From NCBI RefSeq assembly GCF_040730185.1, contig NZ_CP160402.1, positions 62,001 through 126,000 of the forward strand: a stretch of DNA of 64,000 nt, read 5' to 3'. Within the stretch, counting starts at the first letter, position 1, and every line of letters starts with the position of its first letter. Made by a program: the position numbers and the translations under genes. This document shows, piece by piece, positions 39,783 through 48,319 of the stretch. The notes under the pieces are model-generated. The model had not been told where the DNA came from and searched no databases. It saw only the letters and a program-made list of their open reading frames with translations. This DNA is from Streptomyces sp. Je 1-332 (GTDB lineage: Bacteria > Actinomycetota > Actinomycetes > Streptomycetales > Streptomycetaceae).

Positions 39783-42700
39783 TCACCAGGTGTATTTCAC
39801 CTTCGCGCTGCATCCGGGCTTAGCGCTGTACTGCGTGCTCGCGCCGAGACTCGTGTCACCGTCCGTACTGGCAGCTGCCCGCAGGTTTCCGGCAGAGCAC
39901 TCAACCTCGCCCGAGGGGCCGGCGTTGGCATCTCCGGCGGACTGGTCAGCTGTGTAGTTGACCCCGGGAGTGCCAGCTCCCGCAGAAACACTGGGGTGGA
40001 AGGAGCCATCGTCGTTGATGGAAAGGCCACCACCGACACATCCGCCGAACATGCAGACTTCGAGACTGCCGCTGGACGCCAGCCCACTCGGGTCGATGCG
40101 GTTGACCGGGTCGCCCGAGGCGTAGAGGTAGGGGTTCTGTTCCTGGCCTGAGGGGTCAGGGCTGTTGAAACGGCCGATGTTGGGGTCGTAGTAGCGGGCC
40201 TGGTTGTGGTAGAGCCCGGTCGGGTCCTGATAGCTGCCAGCGAACCGATAGGGCTGGAGGATCTTTTCGCTGCTCGTAGAGCGGGTGACGCCGCGAGGAC
40301 TGTAGGCATACGAATTCACCTTCGTGCCGGATTCGTCGGCGGTCGCGACGACGGAGCCGAGGGCGTCGGTGAGGTAGTAGTCCGCCTTTCCGTCCCGGGT
40401 CATGGAGTTGAGTGTGCCCTCCGGTTCCCGGTTGAAGCCTGTGTCCACACCGGCAGTTGACGTGGCCGACAGGCCGATCGGGCCGTTGTGGAAGTAGGTG
40501 TCGCCGAGCTTGACGCGCTCGCTCTGGTCGGTCGAGCCGTACTGGCCCTCATACGTCTTGCCGCCCACCGTCAGGGAGGTGAGCTGGCTGTGATCCGACC
40601 ACTTCTCGCCCGTGCGGGTGCCTTCTGGTGTCGGGGCCGCGGCGGTCTCGTGGCCCTCCCGGTCGTAGGACCAGTTGGTGGCCGAGCCGTTCTTCGCGGT
40701 GATCTGCTGGGCGTCGTTGATCGTATAGGTGGTGCCGCGGGGGCAGCCTTTTTCCGTGCCCTGGCTGGTGAGGTTGCCGGCCAGGTCGTAGCAGTACTGC
40801 CAGGACTCGTTCAGCGTGGAGCCCTTGTTCTCCGCCGCGTAGGAGAAGCGGCCCGCCCCGTCATAGCTGTAGGTCGTCTTCAGCCCGGTCACCGCGTCGG
40901 TCTTGGTGCGGATCTTGTTGCCGTCGGTCGTGGCACCGGTGCCGTAGCCGTAGGTGTAGGCGAGGTCGACCAGCGTGCCCTTGCTGGATGTTGCCCTGAT
41001 CTTCTCGGGGCGGCTGGACTTGTCGACGTCGACCTTCTGCACCGTGCCGCCGGGGTAGGCGGTCTCCGTGCGGACGTCGTTGTTGTTGTACTTGTACTCC
41101 GTCACCCGGCCCTGCGGGTCCTTGAGCTCCTTGAGCTTGTTGACCTCGTTCCAGGTGTAGTCGACCTTCCCGGCCGGGTCCTGGTAGAAGTCGACATTGC
41201 CGGCCGCGGTGTAGGCGAGCAGGGTTTGTGAGCCGTCCTGGAGGGTGCGGACGGTTTCGCGTTGGAGCGGGTCGAACTGGTACTTGATGGTGCCGGTGTT
41301 GTCGTCGCGCTGGCGCAGGTTGCCGTCGTCGTCGTAGTAGTAGCGGACCGTGTCGTTGGTGGTGGAGACGGTCTTGATGCGGTCCAGATGGTCGTAGGTG
41401 AAGACCTTCTTGATGCCGCGGCCATCGGTCAGGGTCTCGGTGCGGCCCAGGCTGTCGTACGTGTAGGTCGTCTCCCCCAGCGGCCCCGGCGGGCTCACCT
41501 TGGTCAGGTTGCCCTTGCCGTCATAGGTGAAGGACGTCTTCACCGTCTTGGACGCCGACATCTTCGTCTCGGTCGCACACCGCTGGCCCTCGAAACCACC
41601 GCAGTTGGGCGTGGCCGGGTTATAGGTGTAGGAAACGTTGCCGCCGCCGGTGCCGGTCTGGGCGACCGATTTGGTGTTGCCCGCGGTGTCATAGGTGTAG
41701 CTGGTCTTCTCACCGTCGGCGTTGGTGGAGTCCTTGGGCACATCCCCGCCGGCGATCGTCTGCCAGCTCGTGGCCGACTTCCCACCGGTCGGGGACTTGA
41801 CGCTCTCGAGGTTGTTGCGGGTGTTGAACCCGTAGTCGGACACGTTGCCCGGGGTCGTACCCGACCCCATCGCGTCGGTAGCCGTGTCCACGTTGTGGTT
41901 GGCGTCGAACTTCGTCGACCGCTTGTGCCCCAGAGCGTCGGTGACCTCGTCGACCTGGCCATCCTTGTCGTGCTTGTAGCTGGTGGCGTGCTGTTCGGGA
42001 TCGGTGACCTTCGTCGTGCCCGCCGCCGTCGGCGAGGCGGCGTCGTACTCATACGTCCACGTCGGCCCCGTGTGGCCGGAGCCGTTGAACTCCGTGGCCC
42101 GCAGCATGGACGTGACGCGGTTGGCGCTGTCATAGGTGAAGACGGTGACCCGCTTCTCCGCTGTGGTGATCTTTGTCAGGCGGCGTGAGGAGTCGTAGTC
42201 GAAGGTGGTGGTCTTGCCCTCGGCGTTCGTGGTCTTGTGCAGGTTGCCGGCGGGGTCGAGGTCGAAGACCGCGGTGCGGCCCGCGTGGTCCTTGGCCTGC
42301 CACTGCGAGGCGTCGGTCTTGACCAGGTCGATCCACCGGCCGGATCGGGTCTCGGTCAGCTTGAAGCCCTTGTGCTCGCCGCCCTCATCGTGCTGGGCGA
42401 TCGTGATGGCGCCCTTGTTCTTGTCAGTGACCTTGGTCAGCGTGCCATCAGCGTTGTAGGTGTCCTTGGATGAGGACTTCCAGTTGGTGACGGTATAGGT
42501 GCCGTCCGCGTTCTTCTTCAGCTCCTTGGAGTAGCCCTTGGGCGTGGTGAAGGTGCCATCAGCCTGCTTGCTGAAGCGCAGGCTGTCACCCGAGGCGTCA
42601 TAGAGGACGACTTCACCGTCGAGGACCTGGAGGTAACGCTCATACTGCTGCCACCAGCGTTGGGAGACCTTGCCCCACGGCGCGTCCAGTGAGTTGTAGG

Positions 42701-43193
42701 TGCGCGACAGGCTCAGAGTCTGGCCCACCCCGGCGATCTCGAAGTCGGTCGCGGTCAGCATCAGGTTGCCGGTCGAGTAGTCGACCCGGGCCGTCAGTGC
42801 GTCGGTGATCGCGAAGTTGCTGATGCGGTGCCAGGGCACATTGCCCTGCCTCTCGGGCACGTAGTCGCTGGGTGCCGCACGACCGGACCGGCCGGTACTG
42901 TCACCGCCCTGGGCGCGTTTCTTCTGCTCGGCCCGCCACGCGGCCACCTCAGCGGTGGGCGTGCGCTCGGCCTGCGGTGCGACCGGGTCGTTGTCCCCGA
43001 CCTTCACCGGCGGCATCGTGAACGACGGAGCGTCCTGGCCCCACGCCGAACCCGGATCATCCGCCGCAGCCGCCACACCGGCGACCGGCAGCAACGACAA
43101 CGTCAGGGCACCGGAAGCAACAACTGCCGCCGTCGCCAGGCTGGTTCTGTTCCGAGCACGCGAAAAACGCGCGCCGAAGGCACGTCTGATCAA
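39783..43193 (-). CDS. Secreted RHS-repeat protein
   Basis: About 1136 residues. The true start is uncertain: TTG 43193 has a purine-rich GGGGGGAAG close before it, and TTG 43229 is an in-frame alternative. The N-terminal segment has a basic region and a hydrophobic core ending VAGVAAAADD, a likely signal peptide. About 20 YD repeats follow (TFDYDSSRRLTKI, TYTYDSLGRTETL, FTYDHLDRIKTV), then the RHS-core end: YYLTDALGSVVATADESG, QARYYDPNIGRFNSPDPSG and NRIDPSGL. The last 97 residues are a Gly/Ser-rich domain with several Cys (VCMFGGCVGGGL, EVECSAGN, KPGCSAKVKYTW). No known toxin domain is recognised. RHS shells usually encapsulate a C-terminal effector. Confidence 0.88.
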   Translation of the reverse strand: MIRRAFGARFSRARNRTSLATAAVVASGALTLSLLPVAGVAAAADDPGSAWGQDAPSFTMPPVKVGDNDPVAPQAERTPTAEVAAWRAEQKKRAQGGDSTGRSGRAAPSDYVPERQGNVPWHRISNFAITDALTARVDYSTGNLMLTATDFEIAGVGQTLSLSRTYNSLDAPWGKVSQRWWQQYERYLQVLDGEVVLYDASGDSLRFSKQADGTFTTPKGYSKELKKNADGTYTVTNWKSSSKDTYNADGTLTKVTDKNKGAITIAQHDEGGEHKGFKLTETRSGRWIDLVKTDASQWQAKDHAGRTAVFDLDPAGNLHKTTNAEGKTTTFDYDSSRRLTKITTAEKRVTVFTYDSANRVTSMLRATEFNGSGHTGPTWTYEYDAASPTAAGTTKVTDPEQHATSYKHDKDGQVDEVTDALGHKRSTKFDANHNVDTATDAMGSGTTPGNVSDYGFNTRNNLESVKSPTGGKSATSWQTIAGGDVPKDSTNADGEKTSYTYDTAGNTKSVAQTGTGGGNVSYTYNPATPNCGGFEGQRCATETKMSASKTVKTSFTYDGKGNLTKVSPPGPLGETTYTYDSLGRTETLTDGRGIKKVFTYDHLDRIKTVSTTNDTVRYYYDDDGNLRQRDDNTGTIKYQFDPLQRETVRTLQDGSQTLLAYTAAGNVDFYQDPAGKVDYTWNEVNKLKELKDPQGRVTEYKYNNNDVRTETAYPGGTVQKVDVDKSSRPEKIRATSSKGTLVDLAYTYGYGTGATTDGNKIRTKTDAVTGLKTTYSYDGAGRFSYAAENKGSTLNESWQYCYDLAGNLTSQGTEKGCPRGTTYTINDAQQITAKNGSATNWSYDREGHETAAAPTPEGTRTGEKWSDHSQLTSLTVGGKTYEGQYGSTDQSERVKLGDTYFHNGPIGLSATSTAGVDTGFNREPEGTLNSMTRDGKADYYLTDALGSVVATADESGTKVNSYAYSPRGVTRSTSSEKILQPYRFAGSYQDPTGLYHNQARYYDPNIGRFNSPDPSGQEQNPYLYASGDPVNRIDPSGLASSGSLEVCMFGGCVGGGLSINDDGSFHPSVSAGAGTPGVNYTADQSAGDANAGPSGEVECSAGNLRAAASTDGDTSLGASTQYSAKPGCSAKVKYTW

Positions 43194-43693
43194 GACTTCC
43201 CCCCACAGGAAGACATCCCGCAACCCCAACGGTCACGAGGAGCCCACAACCAACCACACAAGCCACACAAGTTGACTGGCGGTAGCCCCGATCCCTTCCG
43301 GTAAACGTCCAGGAATAAGCCCCTCCCCATAACGCCACCGCGGGGAGACATACGCAGCGCAGAGACAGTTTCCGGTTGGTCATTTGCGAACACGATCTGC
43401 TTTCACCCGGCAAACGTGGCGTGAAAGGGACGGTTAAAACCAGACCCGAAACGGGAGCGCCGCTGCGGCAGCACATCCTGATCGGACCTGACCCCACGTC
43501 CCCGCACAGCGCGTGGACTCACGCTCCTGCCGGTTGCTCTCCCGCCGGCCGGCGGCTTCCGCGCCAGTCGCACCGCTCGTCCCACACCGGTAAGGGCCGT
43601 GCCCTCTTCGGGGTCCCGACGCGGTCCAGCCCGCCGCCCTTGCCGCACCGCCATGGACCGTCTGAGGGACCGTCTGAGGGGCGCTGTGCGTCG

Positions 43694-43963
43694 TCAGGTC
43701 GACTTGGGGTGTACGCCGTGAACCGGCCGGCCCGCCAGTGCTTCGTCGACCTCGTGCTGAAAGTGCTCGAAGTTGGTCAGAGCGAACCATCCGCACGGCT
43801 CGACGCGCCCAGAGAGAGCGTTGTCGTTCTCGTCGACGTACCCCTCGTCGCTCGCGTCATAGAAGCAGTGCCCGAATCGATAACTTGCGTCGTCCAGCTG
43901 AAGGGCGAAGACGTCCCCAGCCACATGCTTGCGACGCTGGCCCCGAATCTTCATCAAAGGCAT
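43694..43963 (-). CDS. Small protein, weakly Imm26-like
   Basis: 89 residues from ATG 43963 (or ATG 43954). The N-terminal reading KHVAGDVFALQLDDASYRFGH resembles the start of immunity protein 26 (x-G-D-V-F-A-I-P-L...Y-x-F-G-R). The remainder (VDENDNALSG, PCGWFALTNFEHFQHEVDEA) is unlike that family and shorter than expected. It lies on the same strand as the RHS gene, 460 bases upstream of it. It may be a truncated immunity gene. The opposite strand is also open here, so coding is not certain. The stretch 43230-43693 between them shows no gene. Confidence 0.35.
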   Translation of the reverse strand: MPLMKIRGQRRKHVAGDVFALQLDDASYRFGHCFYDASDEGYVDENDNALSGRVEPCGWFALTNFEHFQHEVDEALAGRPVHGVHPKST

Positions 43964-44172
43964 ACAGGCAATCCTGCCGGAAGTCGCTCAAAAGTCGGGT
44001 CGCTCGAGGGAAGCTCGCAGCCGAGCCGACTCGAGACCGATGGGCCGAGGCGGCAGATTAACGCCGTAGTGCCTCGGAGATCCTGGCAGGACGCATGAAC
44101 GGCAGTTGAGTCGGGGGCACTTCAAGGCTGCGCGAGGGGATTCACGGTGGCCCACCTGTGGCTGTCGCGTCT

Positions 44173-44202
44173 TGCCCTGATCAGGCGCCCCTGATCAGGG
44201 CA
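44173..44202 (-). terminator. Strong hairpin at the end of the P450 operon
   Basis: TGCCCTGATCAGG (44173-44185) and CCTGATCAGGGCA (44190-44202) form a perfect 13-bp stem with loop CGCC, 24 bases after the SDR stop. It is the end of the five-gene leftward operon. Confidence 0.7.
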
Positions 44203-44225
44203 CTGCTCGCCCGCCGTTGCGAGTG

Positions 44226-45029
44226 TCAGTGTGTTCCGGCGCGCAGAGTGAAGCCGCCGTCGACGGGCAGGGTGACGCCTGTGATGAAGGCGGAGGCGTT
44301 CGAGGCGAGGAAGAGTGCTGCTTCGGCGACGTCCTGGCTGGTGCCTTGATGGCCCATGGGGACGAGGCTCGCCCGTTGCGCCGCGACGTCTTTGCGGTCG
44401 GTGCCGCTGGAACGGGCGACGGAGTCCACGCCCATGGGAGTGTCCATCATCCCCGGGGCGATGGCGTTGACGCGGATGCCGTGCGGGGCGTACTCCAGCG
44501 CGAGGCTACGGGTCATGGAATGGACCGCGGCTTTGGAGGTGGTGTAGGCGATGGCCTCGCCGCCGGCGAGCAGTCCCGCCATGGAGGAGATGTTGATGAC
44601 GGCGCCGCGGCCGCGCTCACGCATATGCGGTAGGACGTATTTGCAGGTGAGCCACATGCCGGTGAGGTTGACCTCGAAGCCGTGACGCCAGGTGGCGGAG
44701 GGGAGTTCCTCGGTGCGGCCGCCGGGCACGATGCCGACGTTGTTGTGGAGCACGTCGATCTGCCCGTAGGCGTCGAGGGCGGCCCGGGCCAGATCGGCGC
44801 AGTCCTTTTCGACGGTGACGTCGGCGCGGTGGGGCCGGGCGGTGCCGCCGCCCTTGCGGATGAGCGCGGCGGTTTCCTCGGCTGACTCCTCGTCCCGGTC
44901 GACGACCAGGACGCGTGCGCCTTCACGGGCGTAGGTGAGGGCGGCGGCGCGTCCGTTGCCCATGGTGGCGCCCGGGGTCTGTCCGCCGCCGACGACAACG
45001 GCGACTTGGTCGCGCAGACGTGCGCTCAC
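44226..45029 (-). CDS. Short-chain dehydrogenase/reductase of the P450 operon
   Basis: 267 residues from GTG 45029, which follows GGAAGGAG and overlaps the upstream stop (GTGA). Cofactor motif GGGQTPGATMGNGRAAALTY is a variant Gly-rich loop. VLVVDRDEES suggests an NAD-preferring site (Asp after the strand). NNVGI, the catalytic Ser in INISSMAGLL and the Y-x3-K motif in AYTTSKAAVH are all present, and the end LPVDGGFTLR is standard. It probably oxidises an alcohol produced by the P450 or reduces a keto group. It is last in the operon. Confidence 0.9.
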   Translation of the reverse strand: MSARLRDQVAVVVGGGQTPGATMGNGRAAALTYAREGARVLVVDRDEESAEETAALIRKGGGTARPHRADVTVEKDCADLARAALDAYGQIDVLHNNVGIVPGGRTEELPSATWRHGFEVNLTGMWLTCKYVLPHMRERGRGAVINISSMAGLLAGGEAIAYTTSKAAVHSMTRSLALEYAPHGIRVNAIAPGMMDTPMGVDSVARSSGTDRKDVAAQRASLVPMGHQGTSQDVAEAALFLASNASAFITGVTLPVDGGFTLRAGTH

Positions 45030-45499
45030 GGTTGCTCCTTCCTGTCCGGCGGGGGTGCCGCACTGTTGGTCGGGGTGTTGGCCAGGGCGGTCACCTGTTC
45101 GTAGCCGGTGTCGTGTCCGGTGGCCGTGTCGACGGCCGCGTCGAAGGACGTGGCCAGCGGCCACCCGGCGTAGTAGGCGATCTGAACGGCCATTTCGCGC
45201 AGTTCGGCCTCGGTGAGGTCGCTGCTGGCCAGGGCGGCCCTGATGTGCAGTGGTGTGTGCAGGCGGTCCTGTCCAAGGACGGCCAGGGCGGTGAGGGTGA
45301 TCAGCCGTCGGTCGCGCCGGGAGAGCCCGGGGCGGTCCCACAGGTCTCCGAAGATGTGCTGGGCGGACAGGCCGCCGAGCGAGGCCGGCGACATGGCCGG
45401 CGGAGCCGGGCACTGCATGACCTCGGCCATAGCTGCCCAACCCCGCGTGGCGCGCTGCTGTGGTGTCTCGGCGACTCCGGCACCGTCAGGGGCGCTCAC
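45026..45499 (-). CDS. Carboxymuconolactone decarboxylase family protein
   Basis: 157 residues from GTG 45499, overlapping the P450 stop (GTGA). GDLWDRPGLSRRDRRLITLTALAV and LHTPLHIRAALASSDLTEAELREMAVQIAYYAGWP match the CMD fold. The AhpD-type CxxC is absent; the conserved His of gamma-carboxymuconolactone decarboxylase lies in LHIRAAL. The C-terminus is extended and polar. In the operon it may open or decarboxylate a ring or lactone product of the P450. Confidence 0.85.
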   Translation of the reverse strand: MSAPDGAGVAETPQQRATRGWAAMAEVMQCPAPPAMSPASLGGLSAQHIFGDLWDRPGLSRRDRRLITLTALAVLGQDRLHTPLHIRAALASSDLTEAELREMAVQIAYYAGWPLATSFDAAVDTATGHDTGYEQVTALANTPTNSAAPPPDRKEQP

Positions 45500-46707
45500 C
45501 AGGTCACCGGCAGTTCTTCGAGCCCGTAGGTCAGGGCGTCGTCGTGGAAGCGCAGTTCGCTTTCGTCCACGGCCAGGCGCAGGGCGGGGTAGCGGTGGAA
45601 GAGGCGTGGCCAGGCTTCCTGCATCTCGACGCGGGAGAGGTTCTGGCCCAGGCACTGGTGGATGCCGAAGCCGAAGCCGATGTGCTTGCGCTCCACGCGG
45701 GTGAGATCGAGCGCCTCAGGGGCGGCGAAGACGTCGGGGTCGCGGTTGGCGGCGGGCAGATTACAGATGACGCCCTCCCCGGCCTTGATCAGGACGCCGC
45801 CGATCTCGGTGTCCTGAAGGCAGACGCGCCGCGGTTCGGTCTGCACCATGGACCAGTACCGCATCATCTCCTCGGTGGCCGTGCTCTGATATTTCTTCGG
45901 GTTCGAGAGGAGGATGGCGCGCTGCTCGGGCTCGCGCAGCAGAGCGAGGATGCCGAGGCCGATCATGTTCGCCGTGGTCTCATGTCCGGCGGCGATGACG
46001 AGGACGCCCAGGCCGACGGCCTGCTCGAAGCCAAGGACGCCCTTCTCGTCGACCCAGGTGTTGACCAGGCGGGAGAGCAGCCCGTCATCGGGATCGCTGC
46101 GTTTGTCGGCCATGGTGCGGCTGAGGGTGTCCAACATCGTGCGGTGCGCGGCGAGCTTCTCCTCTTTGGGAAGGCTGAGCTGCACCACCTTCTTCGAGGA
46201 CTCGTGGATGATGTGCCGCCACTCGGACGGAACGCCGAGGATCTCGCATATGACCAGGGTGGGCAGAGCCAGGGCGTACTCCTCGATGAGGTCGACGGGC
46301 CTGCCCTTGGCCGGCAGCTCGTCCAAGAGATGGTCGATCAGTTCGACGATGCGGGGGCGCAGCGCCTCGGAGCGCTTGGCGGTGAAGTCGGGGTTGAGGA
46401 TGCGGCGGATCGGCAGGTGTTCGTCGCCGTCCTTGCGGAAGAAGATGCCGCCCTCGACGACGGGCTGGGCGCTGGAGGTGTTGGGGAAGCCGGGGAGGGT
46501 GACATCGGCGCCGAACCGGCCACCCGGGCTGAGAACCTGTTGGACCTGGTCGTGGCGGGTGATCAGCCAGGGGCGGGTGCCGTTCCAGATGATGACCCGG
46601 CGCGGTGCGCCGGCCTCACGGAAGGCGGTGGCGGTCTCCGGCGGAGCGAAGGGGCAGCCGCGGGTGAGAGGGAAAGCGGGGGCTTGTGCTGAGGTGTCCG
46701 TGGACAT
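45496..46707 (-). CDS. Cytochrome P450 (CYP105-like)
   Basis: 403 residues. Key motifs: I-helix AAGHETTANM, K-helix ExxR in TEEMMRYW, and the haem loop FGFGIHQCLGQNLSR with the axial Cys. The N-terminal GCPFAPPETATAFREAG and WNGTRPWLITRHDQVQQVL are typical of soluble streptomycete P450s near CYP105. It uses electrons from the ferredoxin and reductase encoded just upstream to hydroxylate an unknown substrate. The stop overlaps the CMD start. It is 26 bases from the reductase gene. Confidence 0.93.
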   Translation of the reverse strand: MSTDTSAQAPAFPLTRGCPFAPPETATAFREAGAPRRVIIWNGTRPWLITRHDQVQQVLSPGGRFGADVTLPGFPNTSSAQPVVEGGIFFRKDGDEHLPIRRILNPDFTAKRSEALRPRIVELIDHLLDELPAKGRPVDLIEEYALALPTLVICEILGVPSEWRHIIHESSKKVVQLSLPKEEKLAAHRTMLDTLSRTMADKRSDPDDGLLSRLVNTWVDEKGVLGFEQAVGLGVLVIAAGHETTANMIGLGILALLREPEQRAILLSNPKKYQSTATEEMMRYWSMVQTEPRRVCLQDTEIGGVLIKAGEGVICNLPAANRDPDVFAAPEALDLTRVERKHIGFGFGIHQCLGQNLSRVEMQEAWPRLFHRYPALRLAVDESELRFHDDALTYGLEELPVTW

Positions 46708-46733
46708 GCGTGTCCTTCAGGTGGGGGGAAGTC

Positions 46734-47960
46734 TTAACCGGCGAGGGGAAGGTCCTGACGGGCCTGTTCCCACGGGGCGCGGGCGGCCACGAGGGGCCGC
46801 AGGGCGCGTAGCGGGCGGATCATGCCGACGCCCAGGGCTGCGGTGACATGACCGCGGCTCAGGTACAGCGCGGTGAACTTCCGCTCGTGCAGGCTGCCTT
46901 CGACGACGTGCATCGCGTCGGCGCCATGGGTACGGCCGTAGATCTGGATCTTCAGGTCGTACTGGTCGGACCAGACGTAGGGCACCGTGCGGAAGGCGGT
47001 CGCGGCGGGCCCGGCGAGGATGTTCCGGGCGACGGTCAGGCCCTGCTCGGAGGCGTTGGTGCGGTGCTCGATCCGCAGGCGTTCGCCCGAGTCGACGTCC
47101 GGCCAGGAGGCGACGTCACCGGCGGCCCACACACCGTGGCCTGCGTGCAGGAAAGCGTTGCAGTCGACACCGTTGGTGAGCGACAGGCCGCTGCCGGTTA
47201 GCCAACCGGTGTTGGGCCTCGCTCCGATGCCGATCAGGACAGCTCCCGCGGGCAGGATGCGGCCGTCGTCAAGACGTACACCGGCGGTCCGCCCGTTCTC
47301 GGTGATCACTTCCCTCACCAGTGAACCGGTCACTACCCGCACGCCGTGCTCGCGGTGCACCGCTGTCAGCAAGCCGCCGACTTCCACGCCGACGGCGTCC
47401 GAGAGGGGCGCGTCCTGGTCCGTGACGAGCGTGACCTCGCAGCCGAGCCCGCGTGCCACCGCCGCGGCCTCCGCGCCCACGAACCCGCCGCCCACGAACC
47501 CGCCGCCCACGATCACCAGGTGCGGGCGGGCGACGAGTTCCGCACGCAGCGCCAAGGCGTCTTCCACCGTGCGCAGGGTGTGCACCCCGGCCACACCCTC
47601 GGTGCCGGGCAGCGTGCGGGCCGAGGCGCCGGTGGCGACGACCAGCTGCGTGTAGGCCAGCTGGCGGCCGTCGGCAAGACGGACGCTGCGGCCCCCGGTG
47701 TCCAGGGCGACCGCCTCCGCGCCGAGCAGGTGATCCACCTGGAGTTCGGTGTACGTCTCGGGGGTGCGCAGGCGCAGCTTTTCCGGCTGCCAGGCACCGC
47801 TGAGCAGCTGCTTGGACAGCGGGGGCCGGTCATAGGGCAGATGCGACTCACCGCCGACCAGTGTCAGCGAGCCCTCGTAGCCGCCGCGCCGCAGCCCCTC
47901 CACGGTGGCCAGACCCGCCGCCGAGGCGCCGACCACGACGATTCCGGCGGACACGGTCAT
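46734..47960 (-). CDS. Ferredoxin reductase (FAD) with a duplicated NAD-binding motif
   Basis: 408 residues. FAD motif IVVVGASAAGLATVEGLRRGG and HLPYDRPPLSKQLL are typical of rubredoxin/putidaredoxin-reductase-type enzymes. ATGASART and the late VWAAGDVASW also fit. The second, NAD-binding Rossmann motif reads VIVGGGFVGGGFVGAEAAA: a 15-bp tandem duplication (GAACCCGCCGCCCAC at 47481-47495 and 47496-47510 on the + strand) adds five residues to the expected GGGFVGAE. It should pass electrons from NAD(P)H to the ferredoxin, but cofactor binding may be impaired. The start overlaps the ferredoxin stop by four bases. Confidence 0.92.
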   Translation of the reverse strand: MTVSAGIVVVGASAAGLATVEGLRRGGYEGSLTLVGGESHLPYDRPPLSKQLLSGAWQPEKLRLRTPETYTELQVDHLLGAEAVALDTGGRSVRLADGRQLAYTQLVVATGASARTLPGTEGVAGVHTLRTVEDALALRAELVARPHLVIVGGGFVGGGFVGAEAAAVARGLGCEVTLVTDQDAPLSDAVGVEVGGLLTAVHREHGVRVVTGSLVREVITENGRTAGVRLDDGRILPAGAVLIGIGARPNTGWLTGSGLSLTNGVDCNAFLHAGHGVWAAGDVASWPDVDSGERLRIEHRTNASEQGLTVARNILAGPAATAFRTVPYVWSDQYDLKIQIYGRTHGADAMHVVEGSLHERKFTALYLSRGHVTAALGVGMIRPLRALRPLVAARAPWEQARQDLPLAG

Positions 47961-48151
47961 GCGTGGATCTCGATGGCGGCGGCCGGACAGACGGACGCGG
48001 CCTCACGGGCGGCGTCCTGCTGCTGCGAGGGCGGCTCGGCATCCAGCAGGACCACCACCCCGTCCTCGTCCCGCTGGTCGAAGACCTCCGGCGCGACCAG
48101 CACACACTGCCCTGCACCACAGCATTTGTCCTCGTCGATCGTGATGTGCAT
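47957..48151 (-). CDS. P450-type ferredoxin
   Basis: 64 residues. MHITIDEDKCCGAGQCVLVAP and the final CPAAAIEIHA are the arrangement of the small single-cluster ferredoxins that serve bacterial P450s. The Cys pattern is C-x5-C ... C-P, with Ala/Gly at the position of a lost ligand, pointing to a [3Fe-4S] cluster. It is first in the five-gene operon and lies opposite the TetR gene. Role: electron carrier from the reductase to the P450. Confidence 0.92.
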   Translation of the reverse strand: MHITIDEDKCCGAGQCVLVAPEVFDQRDEDGVVVLLDAEPPSQQQDAAREAASVCPAAAIEIHA

Positions 48152-48212
48152 GCGCGTTTCCCTTCAGAACAGGGCACGGCAGCGCTCCGGCAGGGAGCGT
48201 CCCGCTCCGTAA

Positions 48213-48256
48213 CTTTACGAGTATTTATTTACACCCGATTAGCTACTGCCGTAAAG
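48213..48256. promoter_or_regulatory. Possible operator in the TetR/P450-operon divergent promoter
   Basis: CTTTACG (48213-48219) and CGTAAAG (48250-48256) are exact reverse complements, 30 bases apart, in an A+T-richer stretch (GAGTATTTATTTACA) between the ferredoxin gene and the divergent tetR. Both copies could be half-sites of operators for the linked TetR protein. Weak evidence. Confidence 0.35.
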
Positions 48257-48319
48257 CTCGGGATCGTCGCCGTCGACCTCCGTGGCGCCCGGAACGAACA
48301 CTGTGCGAGGCTGGCAAAC

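Noticed and set aside
43376..44098. Plus-strand frame of 240 codons upstream of the P450 operon
   Set aside because: Sequence is Pro/Arg/Ser-rich in the first half and antisense to the Imm26-like frame in the second; no family similarity.
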